Shown piece by piece: positions 52,426 to 61,607 of a stretch of 64,000 nt of DNA. The first letter of the stretch is position 1, and every line of letters starts with the position of its first letter. Where the stretch lies: contig NZ_JADCNK010000002.1 of assembly GCF_014947265.1 (NCBI RefSeq), positions 372,001-436,000 of the forward strand, written 5' to 3'. The translations under genes were made by a program, and so were the position numbers. The notes beneath the pieces are model-generated. The model ran no database searches and was not told the origin of the DNA. It saw nothing but the letters and a program-made list of their open reading frames with translations. This stretch comes from Pedobacter sp014947265 (lineage in GTDB: Bacteria; Bacteroidota; Bacteroidia; Sphingobacteriales; Sphingobacteriaceae).

Positions 52426-52893
52426 ATGCAAGAAACCAATTCGCTAAACCAGGTTGCAGAATTTCACACTACCTTTAAACATCCTATTTTAGAAAGTCCG
52501 GTTATTCCTTCAAAACAGAGAGCTAATTTGCGTATTTCGCTTTTAGCGGAAGAGTTGAAAGAATTACAGGAAGCTGTAGAAAATGATGATCTGGTAGAAG
52601 TTGCTGATGCCCTTTGCGATCTGCAGTATGTTTTGGCTGGTGCCATCCATGAGTTTGGTTTGGGAGGAAAATTTAAGACTTTATTTGATGAAGTCCACCG
52701 TTCTAATATGAGCAAAGCTTGCAAAACTGTTGAAGAAGCTGAGCAAACGATCCAGTTTTACTTAGATAAAGACCAGACCGAATCTTATTACAAAGAAATC
52801 GATGGATTATTTTTGGTGTTCAGGAAATCTGACGATAAAACTTTAAAATCGATCAATTATTCTCCGGCTGATTTAAAATCGCATTTGGTTTAA
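52426..52893 (+). CDS. MazG-like all-alpha NTP pyrophosphohydrolase
   Basis: The ATG at 52426 (MQETNSLNQVAEF) gives 155 residues; an earlier frame start adds a basic tail. The catalytic EExxE-type pattern is visible as LLAEELKELQEAVENDD and VADALCDLQYVLAGAIHEFG with conserved acidic residues binding Mg. The family hydrolyses nucleoside triphosphates or phosphoribosyl-ATP. A later FDEVHRSNMSK matches the usual third helix. Substrate is unclear. It precedes the hydrolase gene by 18 bases and may be co-transcribed. Confidence 0.83.
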   Translation: MQETNSLNQVAEFHTTFKHPILESPVIPSKQRANLRISLLAEELKELQEAVENDDLVEVADALCDLQYVLAGAIHEFGLGGKFKTLFDEVHRSNMSKACKTVEEAEQTIQFYLDKDQTESYYKEIDGLFLVFRKSDDKTLKSINYSPADLKSHLV

Positions 52894-52911
52894 CCCATAA
52901 ATAAGCTCGAA

Positions 52912-53763
52912 TTGAAAAGACTAAAACAGATTGGAAACGAGCTGAAATTGACACAGGCAAATCCTGATGTAGCTTTAATGCGTGAGTTTATTTTTTACTC
53001 GCCCAAAATGCCTTTACGCCTGCATCAGGAACAACTTATTGCTGTATCAAAACAGTTTAGTCTCCAGGTTTTTGATACCTATTTTACCAATGCCAACGTA
53101 ACCATTAACTGTTTTAGCTGGGGAAATGGAAAACGTAAAGTTTTACTCACGCATGGATGGGCTTCAAAAGCTTTAGACTTTTATGAGTTGATTATTGAAC
53201 TCCTGAAAATAGATGACCTGGAAATTATCGCTTTTGATGCACCAGGCAACGGAAGTTCAATCTCTGAATTTTCCAACCTGATGTTATATGCCGATTCGGT
53301 AAAATCTATTTCCTTAAATTATGCGCAGCCTGATGTGCTGATCGGACATTCGCTTGGTGGCATGGCCAACGTAATTGCTTTACAGGAATTAGGAATAACT
53401 CCGGATCTGTTGATCAGCATTGCGCCATTAATCCGGTTAAAAGAAAACTTCGAACAGAGCCTTGATTCGGTAAGCATCGGAGCAAAAGATCAGGATATAT
53501 TTTTTGCGAATTTTGCTCAAGAATTCCCTGTTCCTGCCAGCCACTTTAACTTGACCGAACTTTATCAGCTAAGTCCGGAGATTGATCATTTTCTGGCATT
53601 CGATCCTGCTGATCACATATCTCCATATGCTTATCTTAAAGAATTCCTGGATAAATATCCTGCCATCAACTCAAAATCTTTTGAAGATGTGGGGCATTAT
53701 AAAATCCTAAAATCCGCTGATGTTATTGAAGATATTGTGCAGAAAATATCGTCATTGCTGTAA
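52912..53763 (+). CDS. Alpha/beta hydrolase
   Basis: The start is TTG at 52912. The 283 residues have the nucleophile motif GHSLGG around residue 145, an HGW oxyanion-hole segment (VLLTHGWASKALDFY), the strand-turn FDAPGNGSS, and a C-terminal His in DVGHYKI near 264. An esterase or lipase role in the cytosol is plausible; the substrate cannot be read. The gene is 18 bases after the MazG-like gene. The start codon is uncommon and there is no strong ribosome binding site. Confidence 0.85.
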   Translation: MKRLKQIGNELKLTQANPDVALMREFIFYSPKMPLRLHQEQLIAVSKQFSLQVFDTYFTNANVTINCFSWGNGKRKVLLTHGWASKALDFYELIIELLKIDDLEIIAFDAPGNGSSISEFSNLMLYADSVKSISLNYAQPDVLIGHSLGGMANVIALQELGITPDLLISIAPLIRLKENFEQSLDSVSIGAKDQDIFFANFAQEFPVPASHFNLTELYQLSPEIDHFLAFDPADHISPYAYLKEFLDKYPAINSKSFEDVGHYKILKSADVIEDIVQKISSLL

Positions 53764-53768
53764 GAGAT

Positions 53769-53797
53769 CGTCATTTCGACCGCAGTGGAGAAATCTA
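53769..53797. repeat. Half copy of the GTCATTTCGA repeat in a 404-base gap
   Basis: CGTCATTTCGACCGCAGTGG then AGAAATCT is one arm of the family; the other arm is missing. The gap 53764-54167 also carries the 45-base palindrome at 53888, CATCATCCATTTTACG/TCTTCCATC repeats, and the candidate operator before rhaT. No gene is seen. Confidence 0.55.
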
Positions 53798-53887
53798 TAT
53801 CTAAAAATTATCACTAGGAAATCTTAAGTGTTCTCAGGTTGCTTAGGTGGTCAAACAAAAAATGAAGCTATATTTTTTCCATGAGAA

Positions 53888-53932
53888 GCGTTGTCAACTT
53901 TAATAGCAAATACGCTAGAAAGTTGACAACGC
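53888..53932. repeat. 45-base palindromic repeat, copy 3
   Basis: GCGTTGTCAACTT and AAGTTGACAACGC are exact inverted repeats around a 19-base spacer. The outer bases changed on both sides in step with each other (GAG/CTC to GCG/CGC) compared with copies at 25722 and 25816, which preserves the hairpin. Confidence 0.85.
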
Positions 53933-54098
53933 TAATACTATTCACTTGATATTTGCTAGGTGTCAGATGATAACATCTTACATCACTCAAAAATCTGAAA
54001 ATGCACTAAAGCTCGCTTTTTTCTACATTATAACTTCCGACCTCCGTCTCCGGACTGACCTAATTCCATCATCCATTTTACGTCTTCCATCTCTCATC

Positions 54099-54129
54099 CA
54101 TAACAGTGCATAACAGTTAAAATTACTGT
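54099..54129 (+). promoter_or_regulatory. Candidate operator upstream of rhaT
   Basis: CATAACAGTGCA at 54099-54110 overlaps a second CATAACAGT at 54109-54117, ten bases on (one helix turn), and is followed by TTAAAATTACTGT, whose ACTGT pairs with ACAGT. The 12-mer recurs upstream of the rhamnosidase at 1098. It ends 39 bases before rhaT. Confidence 0.5.
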
Positions 54130-54167
54130 ATATTCTATTTTAGAGCAACCAAATATATTAATAGAGC

Positions 54168-55262
54168 ATGCAAGCAATTTTAGGCGTAATATTTCATTTC
54201 TTCGGTGGCTTTGCCTCTGGAAGCTTTTATATTCCATACAAAAAAGTTAAAGGCTGGGCTTGGGAAAGCTACTGGATTGTTGGAGGAATCTTCTCCTGGT
54301 TAATCGTTCCGCCACTTGCCGCTTATTTAACTATCCCAAATTTTACGGCAATAATCACCAGTACCAACGGTAGCATTTTATGGTTAACCTATTTTTTTGG
54401 TGTGCTTTGGGGTATCGGCGGCTTAACTTATGGTTTAGGCGTCCGTTATCTGGGCGTATCATTAGGGAGTAGTATCATTCTAGGGCTTTGTATGGTCTTG
54501 GGTTCAATCCTGCCATCTATTTATTTCGATTTTTTTCCGCAGGCAGGTAAAGATACTTTTACCATGTTTCTGCATACCGATTGGGGCCGTATGGTATTAC
54601 TGGGGCTTTTGGTCTGTGTGGTTGGAATTATCATCTGCGGTAAAGCAGGTATGATGAAAGAAAAGGAAATGAAATCTGGCATTACCGATCCGCACGGGAT
54701 GGAGGTAAAAACCGAATATAAATTCGGACTTGGTTTATTTGTAGGAATTGTTTCGGGTGTTTTAAGCGCCTGTTTCAATTTTGGTATCGAAGCCGGAAAA
54801 CCAATGGCTGATGCAGCAAATGCCATCTGGAAAGCAGCAAATCCTGCTGAAACCGGTAATTTTTTATTCCAGAATAACGTTACTTATGTAATTGTGCTTT
54901 GGGGAGGTTTAACTACCAATTTTATCTGGTGTATGGTACTGAATGCCCGAAACAAAACATTTGGCGATTATACCAATGCAAAAACGCCGCTGTTAAAAAA
55001 CTATATTTTTTCTGCCCTGGCAGGTACTACCTGGTTCTTGCAGTTTTTTTTCTACGGTATGGGTGAAAGCAAAATGGGTAATGGTGCCAGTTCATGGATT
55101 CTGCACATGGCCTTTATCATCCTCATCGCCAATATATGGGGGCTGGTATTAAAAGAGTGGAAAGGTGTATCAAGAAAAACATTGATTACTGTTTTGGCGG
55201 GTATTTTAACCATCATCATTTCGGTACTTATTGTGGGTTATGGTAATTCAATTAAAGGTTAA
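54168..55262 (+). CDS. rhaT: L-rhamnose/proton symporter
   Basis: The 364-residue protein has ten or so membrane segments and the RhaT hallmarks: GGFASGSFYIPYKKVKGWAWESYWIVGGIFSWLIVPPLAAY at the start, VLWGIGGLTYGLGVRYLGVSLGSSIILG, and NFGIEAGKPMADAA. It imports L-rhamnose across the inner membrane with a proton. It heads the rhamnose cluster, with the aldolase-dehydrogenase 28 bases behind it. Confidence 0.96.
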   Translation: MQAILGVIFHFFGGFASGSFYIPYKKVKGWAWESYWIVGGIFSWLIVPPLAAYLTIPNFTAIITSTNGSILWLTYFFGVLWGIGGLTYGLGVRYLGVSLGSSIILGLCMVLGSILPSIYFDFFPQAGKDTFTMFLHTDWGRMVLLGLLVCVVGIIICGKAGMMKEKEMKSGITDPHGMEVKTEYKFGLGLFVGIVSGVLSACFNFGIEAGKPMADAANAIWKAANPAETGNFLFQNNVTYVIVLWGGLTTNFIWCMVLNARNKTFGDYTNAKTPLLKNYIFSALAGTTWFLQFFFYGMGESKMGNGASSWILHMAFIILIANIWGLVLKEWKGVSRKTLITVLAGILTIIISVLIVGYGNSIKG

Positions 55263-55290
55263 TAAATAAAAATTTAAATAGAATATAAGA

Positions 55291-57411
55291 ATGTCAATCG
55301 ATACGAAAAGTTATAAGCACGTAAGCTATCTATGGGATGAAGAGGAAGCCGCAAAACTGGCTGGAGATGAAGTTGCCCTATTAATTTATCGCTCTAATTT
55401 ATTGGGTGCAGACTTACGCTTAACCAATTATGGAGGTGGAAATACCTCGTGTAAAGTATTGGAAAAAGATCCGCTTACCGGTTTAGAAACCGAAGTGATG
55501 TGGGTAAAAGGTTCAGGCGGCGATTTAGGTACTTTAAAGAAAAGTGGCCTCGCAGCATTATATGTTGATCGTTTACGTAGCTTGAAAAATATTTATCGTG
55601 GGGTAGAACATGAGGATGAAATGGTTGAACTGTTTAACCACTGCATTTTCGATTTAAGTTCTAAAGCACCATCAATCGATACGCCTTTGCATGGTTTCCT
55701 GCCATTTGTGCATATCGATCACCTTCACCCCGATGCGGCCATTGCAATTGCGGCAGCTAAAGACGGTAAAAAAATTACCGAAGAATTATTTGGAGGAACC
55801 ATTGGGTGGGTAGAATGGAAAAAACCGGGTTTTGAACTGGGTTTACAATTAAAACAATGTTTAGATGAAAATCCGGGTATCCGTGGTATTATGCTGGGCT
55901 CGCATGGTTTATTTACCTGGGGCGATACGGCTTATGAAAGTTACCTGAATACTTTAGAAGTAATCGAAATCTGTTCCGAATACCTGAACCAGAATTATGG
56001 TAAAAAAGGCCCTGTTTTTGGAGGACAAAAGATTGAAAGTGCAGCAGGAGATCAGCGTAAACAACAGGCGGCTGCTTTAGCGCCCGTTTTACGTGGTTTA
56101 TGTTCTTCTAAACAGCACATGATCGGTCATTTTACCGACGACAGCCGGGTGTTGGAATTTATCAATTCTAATGATCTTGATCGTTTGGCCCCAATGGGAA
56201 CCAGTTGTCCTGATCACTTTTTGAGAACTAAAATCAGTCCGCTGGTTTTAATACTAGAAAGTAATGCAGATTTATCAGATGTTAAGGCGCTAAAAGAGAC
56301 ATTAGAACCTGCTTTCGAGGCCTATAGGGCAATGTACACCGCTTATTATGAAGCTTGTAAACATCCAAACAGTCCGGCTATCCGGGATACCAATCCAGTG
56401 GTTATTTTATACCCTGGAATCGGCATGTTTACCTTCTCTAAAGATAAACAGACCGCAAGGGTTGCAGCAGAATTCTATATTAATGCCATTAACGTAATGA
56501 AAGGTGCTGAGGCCGTTTCAGAATATACTTCGTTACCACACCAGGAAGCTTTTAATATCGAATACTGGTTGTTGGAAGAAGCGAAATTACAGCGTATGCC
56601 AAAACCAAAACCTTTAACAGGAAAAATTGCCCTGATTACAGGTAGTGCGGGTGGCATCGGTAAAGCAATTGCGAAGAAATTTGTTGCAGAAGGTGGTGTG
56701 GTAATCTTAAACGATATGAATGCCGGGCGTTTGGAAGAAGCAGGTAAAGAGTTTGCAAACCTTTATGGCAAGGATTCTTATAGCACTGCAATTCTGGATG
56801 TAACCAGCGAAAACGATATTAAACAAGCTTTCGATGCTGCTGCCCTGGCTTTTGGTGGGGTAGATATTATTGTTAACAATGCAGGTTTATCAATTTCTAA
56901 AACCATTGCTGATCACACCGAAAAAGATTGGGATTTATTATATAATGTTTTGGTAAAAGGTCAGTTCTTTATTACCCAGGCTGCAACAAATACGATGCAA
57001 AAGCAGAATATTGGTGGCGATATCATTAATATTGTAAGTAAGAACGCCCTGGTAAGTGGACCGAATAATGCCGGTTATGGCAGTGCAAAAGCTGCTCAAT
57101 TACATTTGAGCAGGTTAAATGCTGCAGAATTGGGTGCCGATAATATCCGTGTAAATGTGGTTAACCCTGATGCTGTAATCAGCGATAGCAATATCTGGGC
57201 AGGTGGTTGGGCAGAAGGCCGTGCAAAAGCTTATGGAATTACCGTTGCAGAGTTGCCAGCTTATTACGCCAAACGCACCTTATTGAACCAGATCATATTA
57301 CCGGATGATATTGCCAATGCCTGTTTCGCCTTTGTAGGTGGCTTGTTGCAAAAATCAACAGGAAATGTTTTGAATGTTGATGGTGGAGTAGCCATGGCAT
57401 TTGTAAGATAG
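55291..57411 (+). CDS. rhaEW: Bifunctional rhamnulose-1-phosphate aldolase / lactaldehyde dehydrogenase
   Basis: The 706 residues fuse a class II aldolase (about 1-430) to a short-chain dehydrogenase (about 440-706). Aldolase signs are GGGNTSCKV, HGFLPFVHIDHLHPD with the zinc His, and GSHGLFTWG. Dehydrogenase signs are LITGSAGGIGKAIAKKF, NNAG and the YGSAKAAQLHLSR Tyr/Lys motif. The aldolase cleaves rhamnulose-1-phosphate to DHAP and L-lactaldehyde, and the dehydrogenase part is thought to oxidise the lactaldehyde to L-lactate. It lies between rhaT and rhaI. The gene symbol follows the Bacillus naming. Confidence 0.93.
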   Translation: MSIDTKSYKHVSYLWDEEEAAKLAGDEVALLIYRSNLLGADLRLTNYGGGNTSCKVLEKDPLTGLETEVMWVKGSGGDLGTLKKSGLAALYVDRLRSLKNIYRGVEHEDEMVELFNHCIFDLSSKAPSIDTPLHGFLPFVHIDHLHPDAAIAIAAAKDGKKITEELFGGTIGWVEWKKPGFELGLQLKQCLDENPGIRGIMLGSHGLFTWGDTAYESYLNTLEVIEICSEYLNQNYGKKGPVFGGQKIESAAGDQRKQQAAALAPVLRGLCSSKQHMIGHFTDDSRVLEFINSNDLDRLAPMGTSCPDHFLRTKISPLVLILESNADLSDVKALKETLEPAFEAYRAMYTAYYEACKHPNSPAIRDTNPVVILYPGIGMFTFSKDKQTARVAAEFYINAINVMKGAEAVSEYTSLPHQEAFNIEYWLLEEAKLQRMPKPKPLTGKIALITGSAGGIGKAIAKKFVAEGGVVILNDMNAGRLEEAGKEFANLYGKDSYSTAILDVTSENDIKQAFDAAALAFGGVDIIVNNAGLSISKTIADHTEKDWDLLYNVLVKGQFFITQAATNTMQKQNIGGDIINIVSKNALVSGPNNAGYGSAKAAQLHLSRLNAAELGADNIRVNVVNPDAVISDSNIWAGGWAEGRAKAYGITVAELPAYYAKRTLLNQIILPDDIANACFAFVGGLLQKSTGNVLNVDGGVAMAFVR

Positions 57412-57415
57412 CTTA

Positions 57416-57639
57416 TCCTCGGTCTGTGTGCTCACAGAAGGAAACGTATAATTGGATTAGTGGTCCGTGGGGACACAGACCATGGAGTAGAACGAATTAA
57501 AAATATTAACCACAGATACAAAATCCGTGTTTATCTGTGTAAATCTGTGGCTAAAAAAGTAGTCTGTGGAAACACGGACTAAAGCGGACAAATTGAGTTT
57601 TAGTAGGTTGTTTAATCGGTCTGTGCCTTGCGCAGATCG
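57416..57639. repeat. Cluster of GGTCTGTG palindromes in the 332-base gap before rhaI
   Basis: Short inverted repeats lie at 57418-57440 (CGGTCTGTG.. imperfect), 57462-57481 (GGTCCGTG/CACAGACC), 57561-57580 (AGTCTGTG/CACGGACT) and 57617-57639 (CGGTCTGTG/CGCAGATCG). Another is at 26115. A CCACAGATACAAAATCCGTG block lies at 57511-57553. No gene fits in the gap, and the rhaI promoter should lie at its right end. Confidence 0.6.
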
Positions 57640-57743
57640 AAAATGACTTTAATTTTTTTATAATCGTCCTCGTTTGAAACGGGGATGAGCGAGAATGGCG
57701 ATTATCTCGCCGCAATGATTAACCTAATAAACCAAATATTCTT

Positions 57744-59024
57744 ATGAATATCGAGCAGAAGCAGATAGAAAAACATAACGACTCCCTTTTAACCTCGCAT
57801 CAACGTAAACTTTCATTTCTAAAAGAAGATTGGTCTCACGTTGATCTGGAAAACGTAATCCAGAAACTGGTTGATTTTCAGATAGCCATTCCAAGCTGGG
57901 CTTTAGGTACAGGTGGAACACGCTTTGGCCGTTTTGCCATTACTGGTGGTGAACCGCGTAATATTGAAGAAAAAATTGAAGATGTTGGTTTGCTTCATGC
58001 GCTAAATGGTGCAAGTGGTGCAATTTCGCTTCACATTCCCTGGGATATCCCTCAAAATGCAGAAGCGTTAAAAACTTTGGCATCTAGCTATGGTTTAAAA
58101 TTCGACGCCATGAATTCAAATACCTTTCAAGATCAGAAAGGTGCTGCATATAGTTATAAATTCGGTTCATTGCAGAATGTAAATAAAGATATCCGCAAGC
58201 AAGCCATTGAGCATAATATAGAAGTAATTAAACATGGTATCGCGTTAGGATCTGATGCATTAACCGTTTGGCTAGCCGATGGTTCTTGTTTCCCTGGTCA
58301 GCTGAATTTTCGTAAAGCCTTTGAGAATACCTTTGAAAGTCTTCAGGAGATCTATTCAGCACTGCCGGAAGATTGGAAAATGTTTGTGGAGTACAAAGCT
58401 TTCGAACCTAATTTTTACTCGACTACGGTTGGAGATTGGGGACAATCACTATTATACGCCAGTAAATTGGGTAAAAAAGCCTATACCTTGGTCGATTTAG
58501 GTCATCATTTGCCAAATGCAAACATTGAGCAGATTGTGGCTTTATTGTTAATGGAAGGGAAATTGGGTGGTTTCCACTTCAACGATTCTAAATATGGTGA
58601 TGATGATTTAACTGCCGGAAGCATTAAACCTTACCAATTATTCCTGATTTTTAATGAGTTGGTAGAAGGGATGGATGCAAAAGGTATGAACCATGTAAAA
58701 GATTTGGGTTGGATGATCGATGCTTCACACAATGTGAAAGATCCGTTAGAGGATTTATTGCAATCTGTTGAAGCCATTATGATTGCTTATGCACAGGCTT
58801 TATTGGTTGATCGAAAAGCATTAAACGAAGCTCAGAACAATAACGACGTGGCAAAAGCACAGGAAATTTTGCAAAATACTTTCCGGAGCGATTTAAGGGC
58901 TTTAGTAGCTGAGGCGAGATTGAGAGCTGGAGCGGCCTTATCACCAATCGCATTATACCGCGGTTTAGAGGTTAGAAACAAGTTAGTTAATCACCGCGGA
59001 AATACTGTTGCCACAGGTTTGTAA
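57744..59024 (+). CDS. rhaI: L-rhamnose isomerase, Pseudomonas/Bacillus type
   Basis: The 426 residues match the RhaI family rather than E. coli RhaA. Metal and active-site regions are visible: FVEYKAFEPNFY with Glu near 222, LVDLGHHLPNANIEQ with Asp and His near 252, GGFHFNDSKYGDDDL near 278-292 and GWMIDASHNVKD near 325. It interconverts L-rhamnose and L-rhamnulose with a divalent metal. It is followed 15 bases later by rhaB. Confidence 0.94.
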   Translation: MNIEQKQIEKHNDSLLTSHQRKLSFLKEDWSHVDLENVIQKLVDFQIAIPSWALGTGGTRFGRFAITGGEPRNIEEKIEDVGLLHALNGASGAISLHIPWDIPQNAEALKTLASSYGLKFDAMNSNTFQDQKGAAYSYKFGSLQNVNKDIRKQAIEHNIEVIKHGIALGSDALTVWLADGSCFPGQLNFRKAFENTFESLQEIYSALPEDWKMFVEYKAFEPNFYSTTVGDWGQSLLYASKLGKKAYTLVDLGHHLPNANIEQIVALLLMEGKLGGFHFNDSKYGDDDLTAGSIKPYQLFLIFNELVEGMDAKGMNHVKDLGWMIDASHNVKDPLEDLLQSVEAIMIAYAQALLVDRKALNEAQNNNDVAKAQEILQNTFRSDLRALVAEARLRAGAALSPIALYRGLEVRNKLVNHRGNTVATGL

Positions 59025-59039
59025 ATAGAGAAATAGAAA

Positions 59040-60425
59040 ATGCCTAAACCTGTTATTGCCATATTTGATGTCGGGAAAACAAATAAAAAACTGTTCTTGA
59101 TCGACGAAAATTACAGTATTGTTTACGAACGGTCTGCACGTTTTGTAGAAACAGTTGATGAAGATGGCGAACCATGCGAAAATCTGGAAAGCCTGCGTTT
59201 ATCCGTTTACGATTCCCTAAATCAGGTTTTGCAGTTAAAAGAGTTCGATGTTAAGGCCATAAACTTTTCTACTTATGGTGCCAGTTTTGTTTATCTCGAT
59301 GAAAATGGCAATCCACTAACACCGCTTTATAACTATTTAAAGGAATATCCCGAGGAGCTTAAAAAGGCTTTTTATTCAAAATATGGAGGCGAGGAGAAGA
59401 TTTCCTTAGAAACAGCTTCACCAATTTTAGGTAGCTTAAATTCGGGGATGCAATTGTACCGCCTAAAGCACGAAAAACCCGAAATATTTAAAAAGGTGAA
59501 ATGGGCTTTACACCTGCCTCAATACTTGAGTTATTTGATTACAGGTAAGGCCGTGGCCGATATCACCAGTATTGGTTGCCATACCCAGCTTTGGGATTTT
59601 AAAAAAAGTGAGTACCACAGCTGGGTTACCACCGAGAAAATCGACCAGAAATTTGGTGCATTTACGCCTGCAGATTCCAGCCTGAAAACCGATTTCGAAG
59701 GTAGCAGTGTAAATGTTGGAGTAGGTTTACACGATAGTTCTGCAGCATTGATTCCTTACCTGGCCAATTTTAATACGCCATTTGTACTCATCTCAACCGG
59801 AACATGGTGCATTAGTTTAAATCCTTTTAACCAGGAGCCATTAACAGCTGAAGAACTTAAACAAGATTGCCTGTGTTACATGCACTTTAAAGGTAAGGCG
59901 GTTAAGGCTTCTCGGATTTTTGCAGGCTACGAGCATGAAGTACAACTTAAGCGGATTGCAGAACATTTCGATCGTGCGGCTTATCTGTTTAAACATTTGA
60001 AGTTTAACCCTGCAATGATTTTAAAACTGGCCAATAAAATACCCGAAAACCAACAGGAACAACAGGGTTTTTCAGCAGGCTCAGCTTTTCCTGATCGCGA
60101 TTTGAACCTCTTTCAAACGGCAGAAGAAGCCTATCATCAACTGATTTTTGATCTGATCAAACAGCAGATTTATTCGTTAAAATTGATTTTAAACGCAGGT
60201 GTGAAAAGAATTTTTGTAGATGGTGGTTTCGGAAAAAATGCAATTTATATGCATCTGTTAGCGATTTCTATTCCAGATATAGAGGTTTATGCTTCTTCAG
60301 TTTCGCAAGCTACGGCAATAGGTACAGCTTTGGCAATAAATGATGCCTGGAACGAAAACCCAGCACCAACGGATATGATCCAGCTAAAATACTATTCTGC
60401 AATACAACGAACCATAGATTTTTAG
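59040..60425 (+). CDS. rhaB: Rhamnulokinase, FGGY family
   Basis: The 461-residue protein has the FGGY kinase layout: an ATP-binding start IFDVGKTNKKLFLIDE, YGASFVYLDENG, GVGLHDSSAALIPYL and STGTWCISLNPFNQ in the middle, and DGGFGKNAIYMHLLAISI near the end. It phosphorylates L-rhamnulose at C1 in the cytosol. The gene starts 15 bases after rhaI and ends 42 bases before the GntR regulator, so it belongs to the same operon. Confidence 0.92.
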   Translation: MPKPVIAIFDVGKTNKKLFLIDENYSIVYERSARFVETVDEDGEPCENLESLRLSVYDSLNQVLQLKEFDVKAINFSTYGASFVYLDENGNPLTPLYNYLKEYPEELKKAFYSKYGGEEKISLETASPILGSLNSGMQLYRLKHEKPEIFKKVKWALHLPQYLSYLITGKAVADITSIGCHTQLWDFKKSEYHSWVTTEKIDQKFGAFTPADSSLKTDFEGSSVNVGVGLHDSSAALIPYLANFNTPFVLISTGTWCISLNPFNQEPLTAEELKQDCLCYMHFKGKAVKASRIFAGYEHEVQLKRIAEHFDRAAYLFKHLKFNPAMILKLANKIPENQQEQQGFSAGSAFPDRDLNLFQTAEEAYHQLIFDLIKQQIYSLKLILNAGVKRIFVDGGFGKNAIYMHLLAISIPDIEVYASSVSQATAIGTALAINDAWNENPAPTDMIQLKYYSAIQRTIDF

Positions 60426-60467
60426 GGATTTCCGTATATTAGAATTTCCTACATCAATATAGTCAAT

Positions 60468-61499
60468 TTGAAACCAGAAGATTTAATCCCCTATCTTAAC
60501 GTCGACGAGTATTCTTCGACGCCAAAATACAAGCAGCTAACAAATGCCATTTTGGCGGCTATTGAAAGCGGTAAACTTCTGAAAAATAGTTTGTTGCCTT
60601 CTATAAATGAGCTGAGTTTCAGCCTGGAGATGTCGAGAGATACTGCCGAAAAAGGTTACCGTAATCTCCGGAAATTAGGGGTGGTTGATTCTGTGCCTGG
60701 CAAGGGCTATTTTATTATCAATACCGATTTTTCGCGGAAACTGAAAGTTTGTTTGCTTTTTAATAAACTCAGTACACATAAAAAGATCATTTACGATTCC
60801 TTCACTAAAACCTTGGGAGAACGTGCTGCGATTGATTTTTATATCTACAATAACGATTTTGCACTCTTTAAAAAAATGATTGTGGCCAAGCGCGACGATT
60901 ATTCGCACTTTGTAATTATTCCACATTTTTTAGAAGGGGGAGAAAATGCACATGAAATTATCAATACCATCCCAAAAGAAAAACTGGTTATTCTTGATAA
61001 ATTGCTGCCAGGGGTAACCGGCGATTATGCTGCGGCTTATGAAAACTTTGCGCAGGATATTTATGCAGCTTTAGAGCAGGCTTTAGAACGCCTTTCACAT
61101 TACCGCACCCTGAAAATCATTTTCCCAAAGAACAGTTATTTCCCTCATGAAATACTAACCGGTTTTTACAGGTTCTGCCAGCAATATGCTTTTGATCATA
61201 AGGTAATCCACAACATTAAAGATGAGGAAATTAATCCAGGTGAAGTGTACATTAACCTCATGGAAGATGACCTGGTGATACTGATTGAACGCTTAATTGC
61301 CCAAAAACTTAAAATCGGGAAGGATGTTGGCGTAATTTCATATAACGAAACACCTTTAAAAAGAATTATTTTGGATGGGATTACTACCATCTCTACTGAT
61401 TTTAGCGAACTAGGTGCACAGGCTGCTGAATTTATCCTTAACGGAAAAACTGAAAAGATAGCAGTGCCTTTTTATTTGAACTTGCGTAAATCGTTGTAG
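60468..61499 (+). CDS. GntR-type regulator with periplasmic-binding-like sensor, probably for rhamnose
   Basis: The start is TTG at 60468. The 343 residues have a winged-helix GntR domain (about 15-80: YKQLTNAILAAIESGKLLKNSLLPSINELSFSLEMSRDTAEKGYRNLRKLGVVDSVPGKGYFI), then a LacI/periplasmic-binding-type sensor domain (FNKLSTHKKIIYDSFTKTLGERAAIDFYIYNNDF and onward to ISYNETPLKRIILDGITTISTDFSELGAQAAEFIL). As the last gene of the rhamnose operon it is the best candidate for its repressor, and for the CATAACAGT motif. Ligand is inference. Confidence 0.85.
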   Translation: MKPEDLIPYLNVDEYSSTPKYKQLTNAILAAIESGKLLKNSLLPSINELSFSLEMSRDTAEKGYRNLRKLGVVDSVPGKGYFIINTDFSRKLKVCLLFNKLSTHKKIIYDSFTKTLGERAAIDFYIYNNDFALFKKMIVAKRDDYSHFVIIPHFLEGGENAHEIINTIPKEKLVILDKLLPGVTGDYAAAYENFAQDIYAALEQALERLSHYRTLKIIFPKNSYFPHEILTGFYRFCQQYAFDHKVIHNIKDEEINPGEVYINLMEDDLVILIERLIAQKLKIGKDVGVISYNETPLKRIILDGITTISTDFSELGAQAAEFILNGKTEKIAVPFYLNLRKSL

Positions 61500-61607
61500 T
61501 AAAGAGCCGGATTCGTCATTTCGAGCGTAGCCGACTTCTAGTGGTAATGATTATAAAATGATCTACTACAGTATATCTTTTAGTCGCGAGGTGTGTAATC
61601 ATGTTAG

